From JANXXV01 sp038200305 (GTDB lineage: Bacteria; Acidobacteriota; Terriglobia; Bryobacterales; Bryobacteraceae), in contig JBBPYD010000188.1 of the NCBI GenBank assembly GCA_038200305.1, positions 1 to 64,000 of the forward strand: DNA of 64,000 bases, written 5' to 3'. Below, piece after piece: positions 36,313 through 43,928 of this stretch. Numbering within the stretch: position 1 is the first letter of the stretch; the number at the start of each line of letters is the position of its first letter. A program made the position numbers and the translations under genes. Below the pieces are notes generated by a model. The model saw only the letters and a program-made list of their open reading frames with translations, made no database searches and had not been told where the DNA came from.

Positions 36313-38222
36313 ATGCGGAAGATGACATACACGTTCGGTCCGTTTTCAATTGACTCGGACTCTCGTCTGCTCTTTCGGAATGCGGAGCGCATGCCTCTCC
36401 CTCCGAAAGCCGCCGATGTGCTGCTTGCACTCGTGGAACGCGAGGGCCAGCTCGTAACAAAGGACGAGTTGCTGAAAGAGGTTTGGCCCGATACATTCGT
36501 CGAGGAGGGAAATCTTGCCCGTCACGTCTTCCTGTTGCGGAAAATGCTCGGTGAAACGCCGCAAGGTGCCTCGTACGTAGAGACGGTGCCAAAGCGAGGA
36601 TACCGGTTCATCGGCCCTGTCCAACGGGAAGCCCCCAGCGTAGTTACTTTGACCGCCGAGCAGTGCACAAGCGAACACGTCGTTATCGAGGAGACGGAAA
36701 CGCAAGGGCTGTCAGATATGCGGCCAGGCAGGCGCACAATCGTATTCGCGCTCAGCACAGTTGCGGCGAGTTCCCTCGGCTGGACGGCTGCGGTTTACTT
36801 CATGCGGGAACATCGGCAGGCGCGTCCGGGTACGATTCGTTCGCTTGCGGTGCTGCCGCTGAAGCGTCTCAGCAGCGACCCTCAAGACAAGCTCCTCGAA
36901 TTGGGAATCGCAGATACCGTCATTTCGAAGGTAAGCCGCATTGGCGGCCTGACGGTGCGACCTACCAGCGCGGTAAGAAAATATGCTGCACACGATGTTC
37001 AGGCACTGGTGGCCGCGAGGGATCTGCAGGTGCAGTCGGTGCTGGAGGGTACGCTTCAACGTTCCGCCAGTAAACTCCGTGTGACCGTAAACCTGCTTCG
37101 CGTGGACGACGGCACGTCGCTATGGAGCGAGACATTCGACACGACGACCAGCGACATATTCGCAATACAGGATGAGATCGCGCGGCAGCTCGCCGGCCGA
37201 TTACACGCACGAATCAACAGCGCCAACAGCCGGCGGTTGGATGAGCGGGACACCTCGAATCTGGAGGCTCTGCAGGTGTTCCAGGCCGCTCTTCAAGATT
37301 TCGATCGGCGAACTTTCACGAGCACCGGGGATGCGATTCCGACGTTCGAGCGCGCCATTCGACTCGATCCGCAGTATGCCCGGGCCTACGCAATGTTGGC
37401 ATATTGTTTTGCCTGGCATGCACTGTTTATCGATCCTCCGACGAATGCGGCAACGTGGGGCGCAAAAGCCGAGGCAGCCGCAAGCGCGGCAGATCGACTT
37501 AATGCTGGTCTCGCAGAAACTTATCTTGCCCGCGGCGAACTGCTCTGGAGCGAGCATTTCGGCTGGCGCATCGACGATGCCATCCGCGAGTTCCAGAAGG
37601 CTACCGTGCTGGACTCAAATATCGGCCACTCCGAGCTCGGAACCATCTTCGGGCACCTGGGTTTACTTGAAAGAACACGACACCACCTGGACCGGGCTCT
37701 AGAGATCGATCCGCTCAGTGCAAACACCAAATCGCGGTACGTCGAGCAGCTCGCGAACCTCGGAGAGTACGAGGAAGCACTCGCGGCAAGCCGACGGCTG
37801 TTCAACAACGACGGACCCGTTGAGGCGCTCCTCGCCCTGACGCGCGCTGCTGAGGCGAAGCCGCTCATCGAAAATCAACTCAGGATGAGTTCCGCGCCGC
37901 GAGTACTGGCAAACTACGCTCGGCTGCTTGCGATGGAGGGCAGGTTCGCTGACGCGGCGCAGCTCATCCCGAGCATCGAGCAGGGCCGGCTCGATCGCGG
38001 GTACCACCACGCTGCCGTTTCCGTCGCCGGCCTTTTCGCACTTCAGAGCAGGGCTGCTGACGCATGAAGTGGTTGCGAATCTGTGCAAGTACCGGTATGC
38101 CCAATTTCCTGCTGTTCTCACGCGATCCGTCTCTCGATCGGATTCGGAGCCACCCGGAATTTCAGCGTTTCATGGCGGAGATGAAAGTGACGTGGGAGCA
38201 GTATCGGCAGGGGTACGCTTGA
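36313..38222 (+). pseudogene. CadC-like winged-helix/TPR regulator, C-terminal frameshift
   Basis: Membrane-spanning transcriptional regulator. Order: winged helix (about residues 4-105, TYTFGPFSIDSDSRLLFR; ELLKEVWPDTFVEEGNLARH; VPKRGYRFIG); one transmembrane segment (about 143-160); a TolB/adenylate-cyclase-associated-like segment (SLAVLPLKRLSSDPQDKLLE); then TPR repeats. The open frame stops at 38067. Adding one base at about 38065 continues the expected end (WLRICASTGMPNFLLFSRDP and HPEFQRFMAEMKVTWEQYRQ) to TGA 38220-38222. Only the last about 51 residues are lost, so the truncated protein may still work. Tandem paralogue of the next gene. Confidence 0.75.
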
Positions 38223-38229
38223 TATATGG

Positions 38230-39536
38230 GATGCCGACATACACGTTCGGTCCGTTTTCAATCGACCCGGACTCGCGCCTGCTATTCCGGAACGGGGAGC
38301 GCGTGCCTCTTCCTCCCAAAGCCGCCGATTTTCTCGTTCTTCTCCTGGAGCGCGAAGGCCAGCTGGTTACGAAGGACGAGTTGCTGAAAGAAGTATGGCC
38401 CGACACTTTCGTCCAGGAAGGCAATCTCGCGCGCCATATCTTCCTGCTGCGGAAAACGCTGGGTGAGACCCCGGACGGTGCATCTTACGTGGAGACTGTG
38501 CCAAAGCGGGCTATCGCTTCGCCGGCTCCGTGCAACGGGACCGCTCGAATCTAATGATGGTAACAGCGGAAGAACCGGACAAGCGAACACGTCGTCATCG
38601 AAGGACACGGAGGGCGCCCGATCTGCGCCGCCGGCGTTTCGGAAACCGAGATGAAGCGATTGCGCTCGTGCTTGTTGCAGCGGGTCTGGTGGCTTTCCTC
38701 GTTTGGGCAGGTACCCGGTCAACAAGGCCCGTCAGATCCCTGCTTGTACTCCCGTCGGCAAATCTGAGCACGGGCGAAGACAGCAAATACTACAGCGATG
38801 GACTCACTGAAGAGCTGATCGGTGCGTTTTCCAGGGTGCGCGGACTCCGGGTCGTGCGACGGACAACAGCGTTCCAGTTCAAAAGCAAATCCGCCGACGT
38901 GCGATCCGTCGGGCGTCAGCTCGAGACTGCCATTCAACTGGATTCCAACGACAGCAAAGCCACCACTGAATGTCGCACTACTGGGTCAGTGCGGGCCGGT
39001 TCGAGGAGGCCGCCGAGGAATCCCGACGTGCCCTCGAATGCGCCCCGCTAAACTTTTCATCGGCGCGGCACCAGGTTTGGGTTGAGCTTGAGAGGGGCAA
39101 TTACCCGAGGCTCTAAGGGTGGCTGAACCGATCCTCCGTCTGGATCCGCAGCACGGCCCCACCGCGTACTACCCGACCCGCACGTATGAAGAGTCCGTGC
39201 AATTCGACGAGGCCCTTCGGGTAAGGCGACGTATGGGATCGCAGGAGCCCTCGATACCCGACCTGGAGGCTGCGCTCGTTGCGCGCGGACCCGCGGGATA
39301 CTGGCGAACTGTGGTAGACGCGCTCGAAACCAAGCGCAGGAAAGGCCCAGCCAGGCCCGTTGGGCTCGCAATGACCTACGCTCACATCGGCGACCGACAG
39401 CGCGCGTTGTCATGCCTCCAACAAGCGGTCGAGGAGCGTGATCCGTGGGTGGTACATCAAAGTGGAACCTGCTTTCGCCTACCTCCGCAAGGATGCCCGC
39501 TTTCAACAGATCGTTCGAGCTGCGGGAATTCCGTAA
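38230..39536 (+). pseudogene. second CadC-like winged-helix/TPR regulator, heavily decayed
   Basis: Tandem duplicate of the preceding gene; their first hundred codons are very similar (TYTFGPFSIDPDSRLLFR; DELLKEVWPDTFVQEGNLAR). Lesions read along the gene: one base missing near 38510 (after VPKRG); a large internal deletion near 38920, where VGRQL jumps straight to TPR-type ETAIQLD; a missing base plus a Trp-to-stop change near 38965; a missing base near 39106; another near 39452. Fragments between them are good TPR sequence (SAGRFEEAAEESRRALECAP; MTYAHIGDRQRALSCLQQAV) and the natural end is at 39536. Clearly non-functional. Confidence 0.75.
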
Positions 39537-39661
39537 CCTAAGCTCTTGAATCGGCTGGACGAATAATTCCGTAATAAAAAAGTAATCAGTCGCCAAAGAC
39601 GATTTCCAGCTTCTTCTGAGACTCTGTCCCTGTCGCCGCATGAAAGCGGCAAGGAGGAGTG

Positions 39662-40654
39662 ATGAGGCAAATTCTTCCAGTGGTTCTGGCGTTCTGTCTG
39701 CCGTGCCTGGCGCAGAATCCGGTAATCCTGGATCTCGATCTGGAAAACGAAACCAACTACCTGTATGACGTCTTCGACTATTCGAAGATCGGTTCGGACC
39801 CTGCGGCCCCGTTCCCGAATGGCGGATTCAGGAACTTCGCCATTTCCGTAGCAGTGGACGACATCGTTGCGGTGAACGGCAAACCCGCGAAAGGCGTGTT
39901 CCTGTTCAAAGGCTTCGGCGCAAGGCTTAGCACTAGCCCGGCTCCCGGGATCATCGAGGCGGACGTTAACCGGTTCGCAGCATACGACCTGTACGTAGAA
40001 ATTCTGCAGCCGGACGGAACACCAATAGGAACCCTGACGGCCTCGGGCATGTTCGCAGGACCTGTACCTCCGGGATCGCCGGCCATGGGCACGGGTACGA
40101 GTTCCAACTTCGCCATTACCGGCGGAACCGGCGCATTCCTGGGCGCCCGCGGGCAAATGGTTGCCGTTCCGCCGCGGACAACGGGCACCGCTCGCCGCCT
40201 CGCATCCGTCACCGAAGATCCTTCGAACCGTCGGCAAAAGATCGGGCCCAGTTACCAGCGCTGGATCCTCCAGGTGATCCCGATGGTCATGCCTGAGGTC
40301 GTGACGACCGGCACCGGCCCGTCGGTGTTGCACGACGACTTCACTCCGGTCACGCAAGCGCGACCCGCGCGAGCAGGCGAAGTCCTGATTATGCTGGCGA
40401 AAGGACTGGGGCCGACCCGTAACAACGTACCGGGCCAGCCGTTTCCAGCCGAGTCCCTGGCCGTCGTGAATTCACCGGTCGAGGTTCTAGTCAATGGGAC
40501 TGCGGTAACTGCGATCAATCAGGTCGGCCTGCCAGGCACCACGGACACGTACCGAATCGATTTCCGCGTTCCCGAGGCTGCTGCGGGAGACGCGCGACTG
40601 CAACTCCGCGCCGCATGGGTCGACAGCGGCGCAGTGACGATCCCGATCCGGTGA
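39662..40654 (+). CDS. exported protein with Solibacter-type C-terminal domain
   Basis: 330-aa exported protein. Signal peptide RQILPVVLAFCLPCLAQN. The central part (FDYSKIGSDPAAPFPNGGFR; FAITGGTGAFLGARGQMVA) looks like a beta-rich, allene-oxide-cyclase/dirigent-like barrel. The last about 100 residues (GEVLIMLAKGLGPTRNNVPG; PVEVLVNGTAVTAINQVGLP; YRIDFRVPEAAAGDARLQLR) match the Solibacter uncharacterised C-terminal domain (TIGR03437). This is a strong lineage marker. AAGGAGG precedes the GTG-ATG start. Function unknown; a surface or adhesion role is typical guesswork for this domain. Confidence 0.8.
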   Translation: MRQILPVVLAFCLPCLAQNPVILDLDLENETNYLYDVFDYSKIGSDPAAPFPNGGFRNFAISVAVDDIVAVNGKPAKGVFLFKGFGARLSTSPAPGIIEADVNRFAAYDLYVEILQPDGTPIGTLTASGMFAGPVPPGSPAMGTGTSSNFAITGGTGAFLGARGQMVAVPPRTTGTARRLASVTEDPSNRRQKIGPSYQRWILQVIPMVMPEVVTTGTGPSVLHDDFTPVTQARPARAGEVLIMLAKGLGPTRNNVPGQPFPAESLAVVNSPVEVLVNGTAVTAINQVGLPGTTDTYRIDFRVPEAAAGDARLQLRAAWVDSGAVTIPIR

Positions 40655-40660
40655 GCGGCC

Positions 40661-40924
40661 ATGAAGAAGCGCCGAATTGACATTACACGTGAGCGCTGGA
40701 CCCGTATACGTGTCGAGAGTCGTGGTCCAGGTCTATGCCTCTCCTGCCGGGGCGCGCCCGACCTGGCATCCCCGTCAGTCGCGTCGGAGCAATCGGGCGT
40801 GAGCTTGGGTCACGTGAACAGTGCGATCCGCTCGGGCCTTCTCCCGCGGTGGGAGACGGAAGGCGGTGAGGCATTGGTTTGTTTGGGTTGTCTAGGAAAG
40901 CTGAGAGAGGAGAGAACGATATGA
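40661..40924 (+). CDS. small four-cysteine (zinc-ribbon-like) protein
   Basis: 87-aa basic protein. It begins KKRRIDITRERWTRIRVES and has two CxxC pairs, CLSC near residue 26 and CLGC near 74, which could bind one zinc. Between them is a helix-turn-helix-like stretch (SVASEQSGVSLGHVNSAIRS). I recognise the layout from unnamed acidobacterial proteins but know no function. Six bases after the Solibacter-domain gene, and its TGA overlaps the ATG of the haloperoxidase-like gene (ATGA), so all three are likely co-expressed. A regulatory role for the operon is possible. Confidence 0.6.
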   Translation: MKKRRIDITRERWTRIRVESRGPGLCLSCRGAPDLASPSVASEQSGVSLGHVNSAIRSGLLPRWETEGGEALVCLGCLGKLREERTI

Positions 40925-42285
40925 AGACGTCTGCGATTACTTTAGTTTGTGCTCTGGCAATTTCGGCAGGACTGCCGTTGCTCGCGCAGGTTGAGCCAAA
41001 CGCCGGCACATGGAAGACATGGGTTCTGACGAGCGCGAAGGAGGTCCCGGTGCCGCCCCCGCCATCGCAGGAACAAACAGTCGGGGAACTCGCCTGGCTT
41101 AAGAGCTATGTTGCCGAAACACGACTGTCCGCTGAAGCAACGAAGCAGATGCGGATCTGGACAGCGGGTCCACCAGCCTATCGTTGGGTAGACAGAATGC
41201 TGAACCTTATTGAAACTCGCGGATTTTCAAATCCGAAAAACGCGAGGAACTTTGCGCTTATAAATGTCGCGATGTATGACGCAACCGTTGCGGCATGGGA
41301 CGCGAAGTACACCTATAACCGGCCGCGGCCGAGTGTGGCCGATTCGAGCATCCAGACATCAGTGGCGATGCCGCGGAGTCCTTCCTACCCATCGGAACAT
41401 GCGGCCACGGCCGGCGCGGCAGCAGAGATTCTGGCGTACCTTTACCCGGCTGATGCGCAAAGCTTCCGATATCTCGGAGAAGAGGCGGCGCGCGCAGCCC
41501 TCACCGCGGGCATCAACTACCCCAGTGACATCACGGCGGGACTGCAGCTTGGAAGAGTGGTGGGAGCAAAGGTGGTGGCCATGGCCCAGAATGACGGTAG
41601 CCAGGCTGTGTGGACGGGTTCGGTCCCAACCGGTCCCGGATTCTGGGTTGGCACGACTCCACTAGAGCCGCTTGCCGGTACATGGAGAACCTGGGTGCTG
41701 ACTTCCGGCAATCAGCTTCGCCCCGGCCCGCCGCTTCCGTACGACTCGCCGCAGAAACGCGCCGAAGTGGAGGAGATTAAGAACTACCAGCGTACGTTCG
41801 CCAGCAATGCCAAGGGCTTCTTTTACCAGTCGCTAGAAGGTGTGTTCCGGGTGTTCTACGATGAACTCTCCAAGCGAATCTTCGAATACAGTCTCGACGA
41901 AAACCCGCCGGCTGCTGCTCGCGCGTACGCACTCGCCGGGATCGCGCATAACGACGGGTCTGTGGCTTGCTGGGATGCAAAGTTCACCTTTTGGGCGCCT
42001 CGACCGAACATGATCGATCCCTCCGTGGCTACTCTGTTCCCACAGCCTGGGCACCCGAGCTATCCCGCGGCCCACGGCTGTTTCTCCGGCGCAATTGCCC
42101 GTGTGATCGGGCGGCTGTTTCCGGATTTCGCACAGCTCATGGAGGAACGATCAGCCGAAGCTGTTGAGTCGCGGCTCTGGTCGGGTATTCACTTCCGCAG
42201 CGACATTGATGTCGGGCTTGCGATCGGCAGGAGAGTAGGGGACCTGGTGATGGAGCGAGCCGCTGGGGACGGGTCCTCACGTTGA
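40921..42285 (+). CDS. tandem PAP2/vanadium-haloperoxidase-fold exported protein
   Basis: 454-aa exported protein with a signal peptide ending near PLLAQ. Two halves each carry a PAP2/vanadium-dependent haloperoxidase motif set. The C-terminal half is complete: K-x6-RP (KFTFWAPRP), the PSGH-equivalent in GHPSYPAAHG, and SRLWSGIHFRSD fitting SR-x5-H-x3-D. The N-terminal half has KYTYNRPRP and SPSYPSEHAATAG, but its third motif (ALTAGINYPSD) has lost the Arg and His. It is either a phosphatase or a haloperoxidase; the fold does not decide. Start at ATG 40921, overlapping the upstream stop. Followed by a good terminator. Confidence 0.8.
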   Translation: MKTSAITLVCALAISAGLPLLAQVEPNAGTWKTWVLTSAKEVPVPPPPSQEQTVGELAWLKSYVAETRLSAEATKQMRIWTAGPPAYRWVDRMLNLIETRGFSNPKNARNFALINVAMYDATVAAWDAKYTYNRPRPSVADSSIQTSVAMPRSPSYPSEHAATAGAAAEILAYLYPADAQSFRYLGEEAARAALTAGINYPSDITAGLQLGRVVGAKVVAMAQNDGSQAVWTGSVPTGPGFWVGTTPLEPLAGTWRTWVLTSGNQLRPGPPLPYDSPQKRAEVEEIKNYQRTFASNAKGFFYQSLEGVFRVFYDELSKRIFEYSLDENPPAAARAYALAGIAHNDGSVACWDAKFTFWAPRPNMIDPSVATLFPQPGHPSYPAAHGCFSGAIARVIGRLFPDFAQLMEERSAEAVESRLWSGIHFRSDIDVGLAIGRRVGDLVMERAAGDGSSR

Positions 42286-42293
42286 TTGGTCAA

Positions 42294-42330
42294 TCCCCAA
42301 CCGGTTTCCCGACTGGTTGGGGATTTCCTT
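42294..42330 (+). terminator. rho-independent terminator after the haloperoxidase-like gene
   Basis: Stem TCCCCAACCGGT / ACTGGTTGGGGA (11 of 12 pairs) around a TTCCCG loop, followed by TTTCCTT. It begins nine bases after the stop codon of the operon. Confidence 0.75.
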
Positions 42331-42502
42331 GCAGGCCGTCCGACTGGCTGCCATTGGATACCCGCATCAGGGTCGCCACGTGCTTGAGATACGGCGCTAC
42401 CGGAATGTGGCCGCTGAAGGCACGCCGATCACCCGCGAGTAACGGCGTAGTGTTTATCAACTCCTGCCCAATGCTTGCAAATTTCGGGTTATCGCCGAAG
42501 TG

Positions 42503-42619
42503 GGTTCCAGGCGGCACGCTCTTCAAGGGTTCGTTGTGAGAAGACGTTCATGCACAGGGCAGCCGCGATGAATCCCAGGAAAATAGTTTTGCGCATGCCG
42601 ATACGGAGGATAACATGGC
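42503..42619. repeat. 117-bp repeat, copy B (lactamase-like gene fragment)
   Basis: Near-copy of 35654-35770: signal peptide and first about 31 codons of the lactamase-like gene (start would be at 42596, minus strand) plus its upstream bases. Homology to the gene stops abruptly at 42503. The 42331-42502 stretch beside it holds no recognised gene. Confidence 0.85.
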
Positions 42620-42680
42620 ATTGTCCGCAAAGAAACGCACTCGGAGCCGCGGGCATCCTGCGGAAATACAGGCTGAAAGA

Positions 42681-43007
42681 TTAGCCCGGCTCCGGAGGCT
42701 CCGGCATCTCGATAATGCCCTTCGCTCGGTCCCCGCGCAAGTTTCGGATGGCGACGGCTGTTCAGGAGGCTATAGTCACGGCATCGTTTTCGACCCGAAA
42801 CCACAGCGCGAACGGAAACTGTTTAAGGTTCGCCCGCCGGACTTCTCCGATCACCTTCGCGTAGCCGAGTGGGCTTTGCGCAATTTGTTCAATCGTCTGT
42901 TCAACGCGTTCCACCAACTCAATGGCAAGCCCTTCGCGCTTGCGCTCGTACCAGTCCGCGGCTTGGGCAATGTCGGCCTCGGCCAGCTTGGTGAGCCTGA
43001 CGATCAA
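42681..43007 (-). pseudogene. RelE/ParE-family toxin, disrupted near the C-terminus
   Basis: RelE/ParE-fold toxin. The first 81 residues are good: MIVRLTKLAEADIAQAADWY, then VERVEQTIEQIAQSPLGYAK and FPFALWFRVENDAVTIA. A stop follows at 42762. Losing one base there and gaining one G at about 42735 would give LNSRRHPKLARDRAKG and a natural end, EMPEPPEPG, at 42681. That is a matched -1/+1 pair returning to the original frame. The truncated form lacks the strand that usually carries catalytic basic residues, so it is probably inactive. It starts at TTG overlapping the antitoxin stop by four bases. Confidence 0.68.
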
Positions 43008-43171
43008 CGCGGTTGCGGGTGCTTGAGTTTATCGAGAATGCGGTTTTTTACATCGCGCCACGGTTCGGCGGTTTTCTTGTCCTTGTCGAACGTGGCATCC
43101 CGCTCGCACACGATCCGATCGGTTTCTTTATCAACCGGGGGTTCTCTATCGGGGCGGGTTAGCGTGGACAT
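43004..43171 (-). CDS. addiction-module antitoxin
   Basis: 55-aa acidic/basic small protein starting MSTLTRPDREPPVDKETDRI and ending WRDVKNRILDKLKHPQPR. It matches the short antitoxins that precede RelE/ParE toxins in Acidobacteriota. Start at ATG 43171; the longer open frame upstream (to 43393) is not protein-like. First gene of the pair, four-base overlap with the toxin. Intact although its toxin is disrupted. Confidence 0.68.
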   Translation of the reverse strand: MSTLTRPDREPPVDKETDRIVCERDATFDKDKKTAEPWRDVKNRILDKLKHPQPR

Positions 43172-43460
43172 GCCTTCATGCTGACACAACCAGCCGTGCC
43201 GTTCAATCACGATGCATTTACGCCTGTTCGCAACTTCCGCATCCGCTCCACCTGATCCATCGACAGAAAACCCAGCGTCTCCATCGCCAGATGTGGGGCG
43301 CGCGGAGCCGATCAATACATTCCCGGATAAAAGAACTTCGGCGCATGTGAAGAAAGGCGAGAAGACATGCTCAGTAGATGAACAAGCCAGCACGCCTCTG
43401 GCTTTAACCGATTAGCACTTTATTGGTGTACTGCCGGGAATGCCAGTCCTCGGGTATTCT
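43172..43460. other. intergenic region at a probable insertion boundary
   Basis: Divergent promoters of the RelE-type antitoxin and hicB should lie here. At 43368-43386 the bases ACATG-CTCAGTAGATGAAC resemble the sequence following copy A of the 117-bp repeat (35764-35783). No gene is recognised. Confidence 0.4.
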
Positions 43461-43682
43461 ATGGACATGGAGCTAATCTTTGAAGTTCGCGACGCCGACG
43501 AAGGTGGCTATTGCGCCCGTGCTCTGGGCCATGCCATCTTTACGGAAGCGGACACATGGGAAGAACTCCGCGCCAATGTTCTTGAGGCAACATCGCTTCA
43601 CTTCGAAGGCGTCCCGGTGCATCCCCGCCTAGTTCAACTGCACTATGTAAAGGACGAACTGATCCCGGTCGAAGCCGCTTGA
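43461..43682 (+). CDS. hicB: HicB-family antitoxin
   Basis: HicB-type antitoxin with a partial RNase H-like fold: MELIFEVRDADEGGYCARAL and GHAIFTEADTWEELRANVLE, the conserved G-x-T-x-x-E-x-x-x-N pattern in slightly altered form. About 73 aa, single domain with no C-terminal ribbon-helix-helix, so DNA binding is not obvious. ATG 43461 chosen (43440 and 43467 also possible). Its stop overlaps the TTG start of hicA (TTGA). Antitoxin-first order differs from the classical hicA-hicB order but occurs in this subfamily. Confidence 0.78.
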   Translation: MDMELIFEVRDADEGGYCARALGHAIFTEADTWEELRANVLEATSLHFEGVPVHPRLVQLHYVKDELIPVEAA

Positions 43683-43915
43683 AGTTGCCGCGGGGAGTAT
43701 CCGCGGATCGTCTGATCCGCGCACTGAAGGGCCTCGGCTACAGGGTGATCCGCGAAAAGGGAAGCCATGTCAGACTGCGGCATGATGGCCCTCCGGCCCA
43801 TACGATCACGGTCCCGCTGCACAACCCGCTGAAGACCGGCACACTTCACAGTGTCCTCTCCGAGGTTGCGCATATGAGATCGCTCCCTATCGAGTCCGTT
43901 GCGGAATTGCTCTGA
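43679..43915 (+). CDS. hicA: HicA-family toxin
   Basis: HicA-type mRNA interferase with a double-stranded-RNA-binding-like fold. Seen: ADRLIRALKGLGYRVIREKG, then GSHVRLRHDG with the conserved active His, and TITVPLHNPLKTGTLHSVLS. 78 aa, intact. Translation is probably coupled to hicB. Together they form one of the complete TA pairs of the window. Convergent with the cytochrome operon that ends at 43929. Confidence 0.85.
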   Translation: MKLPRGVSADRLIRALKGLGYRVIREKGSHVRLRHDGPPAHTITVPLHNPLKTGTLHSVLSEVAHMRSLPIESVAELL

Positions 43916-43928
43916 CGTGCTTGCGGGG

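Noticed and set aside
42290..42526. A 78-codon minus-strand frame
   Set aside because: It begins inside the out-of-frame lactamase-gene fragment and runs through the terminator hairpin; no family match. It could be a relic but cannot be supported.
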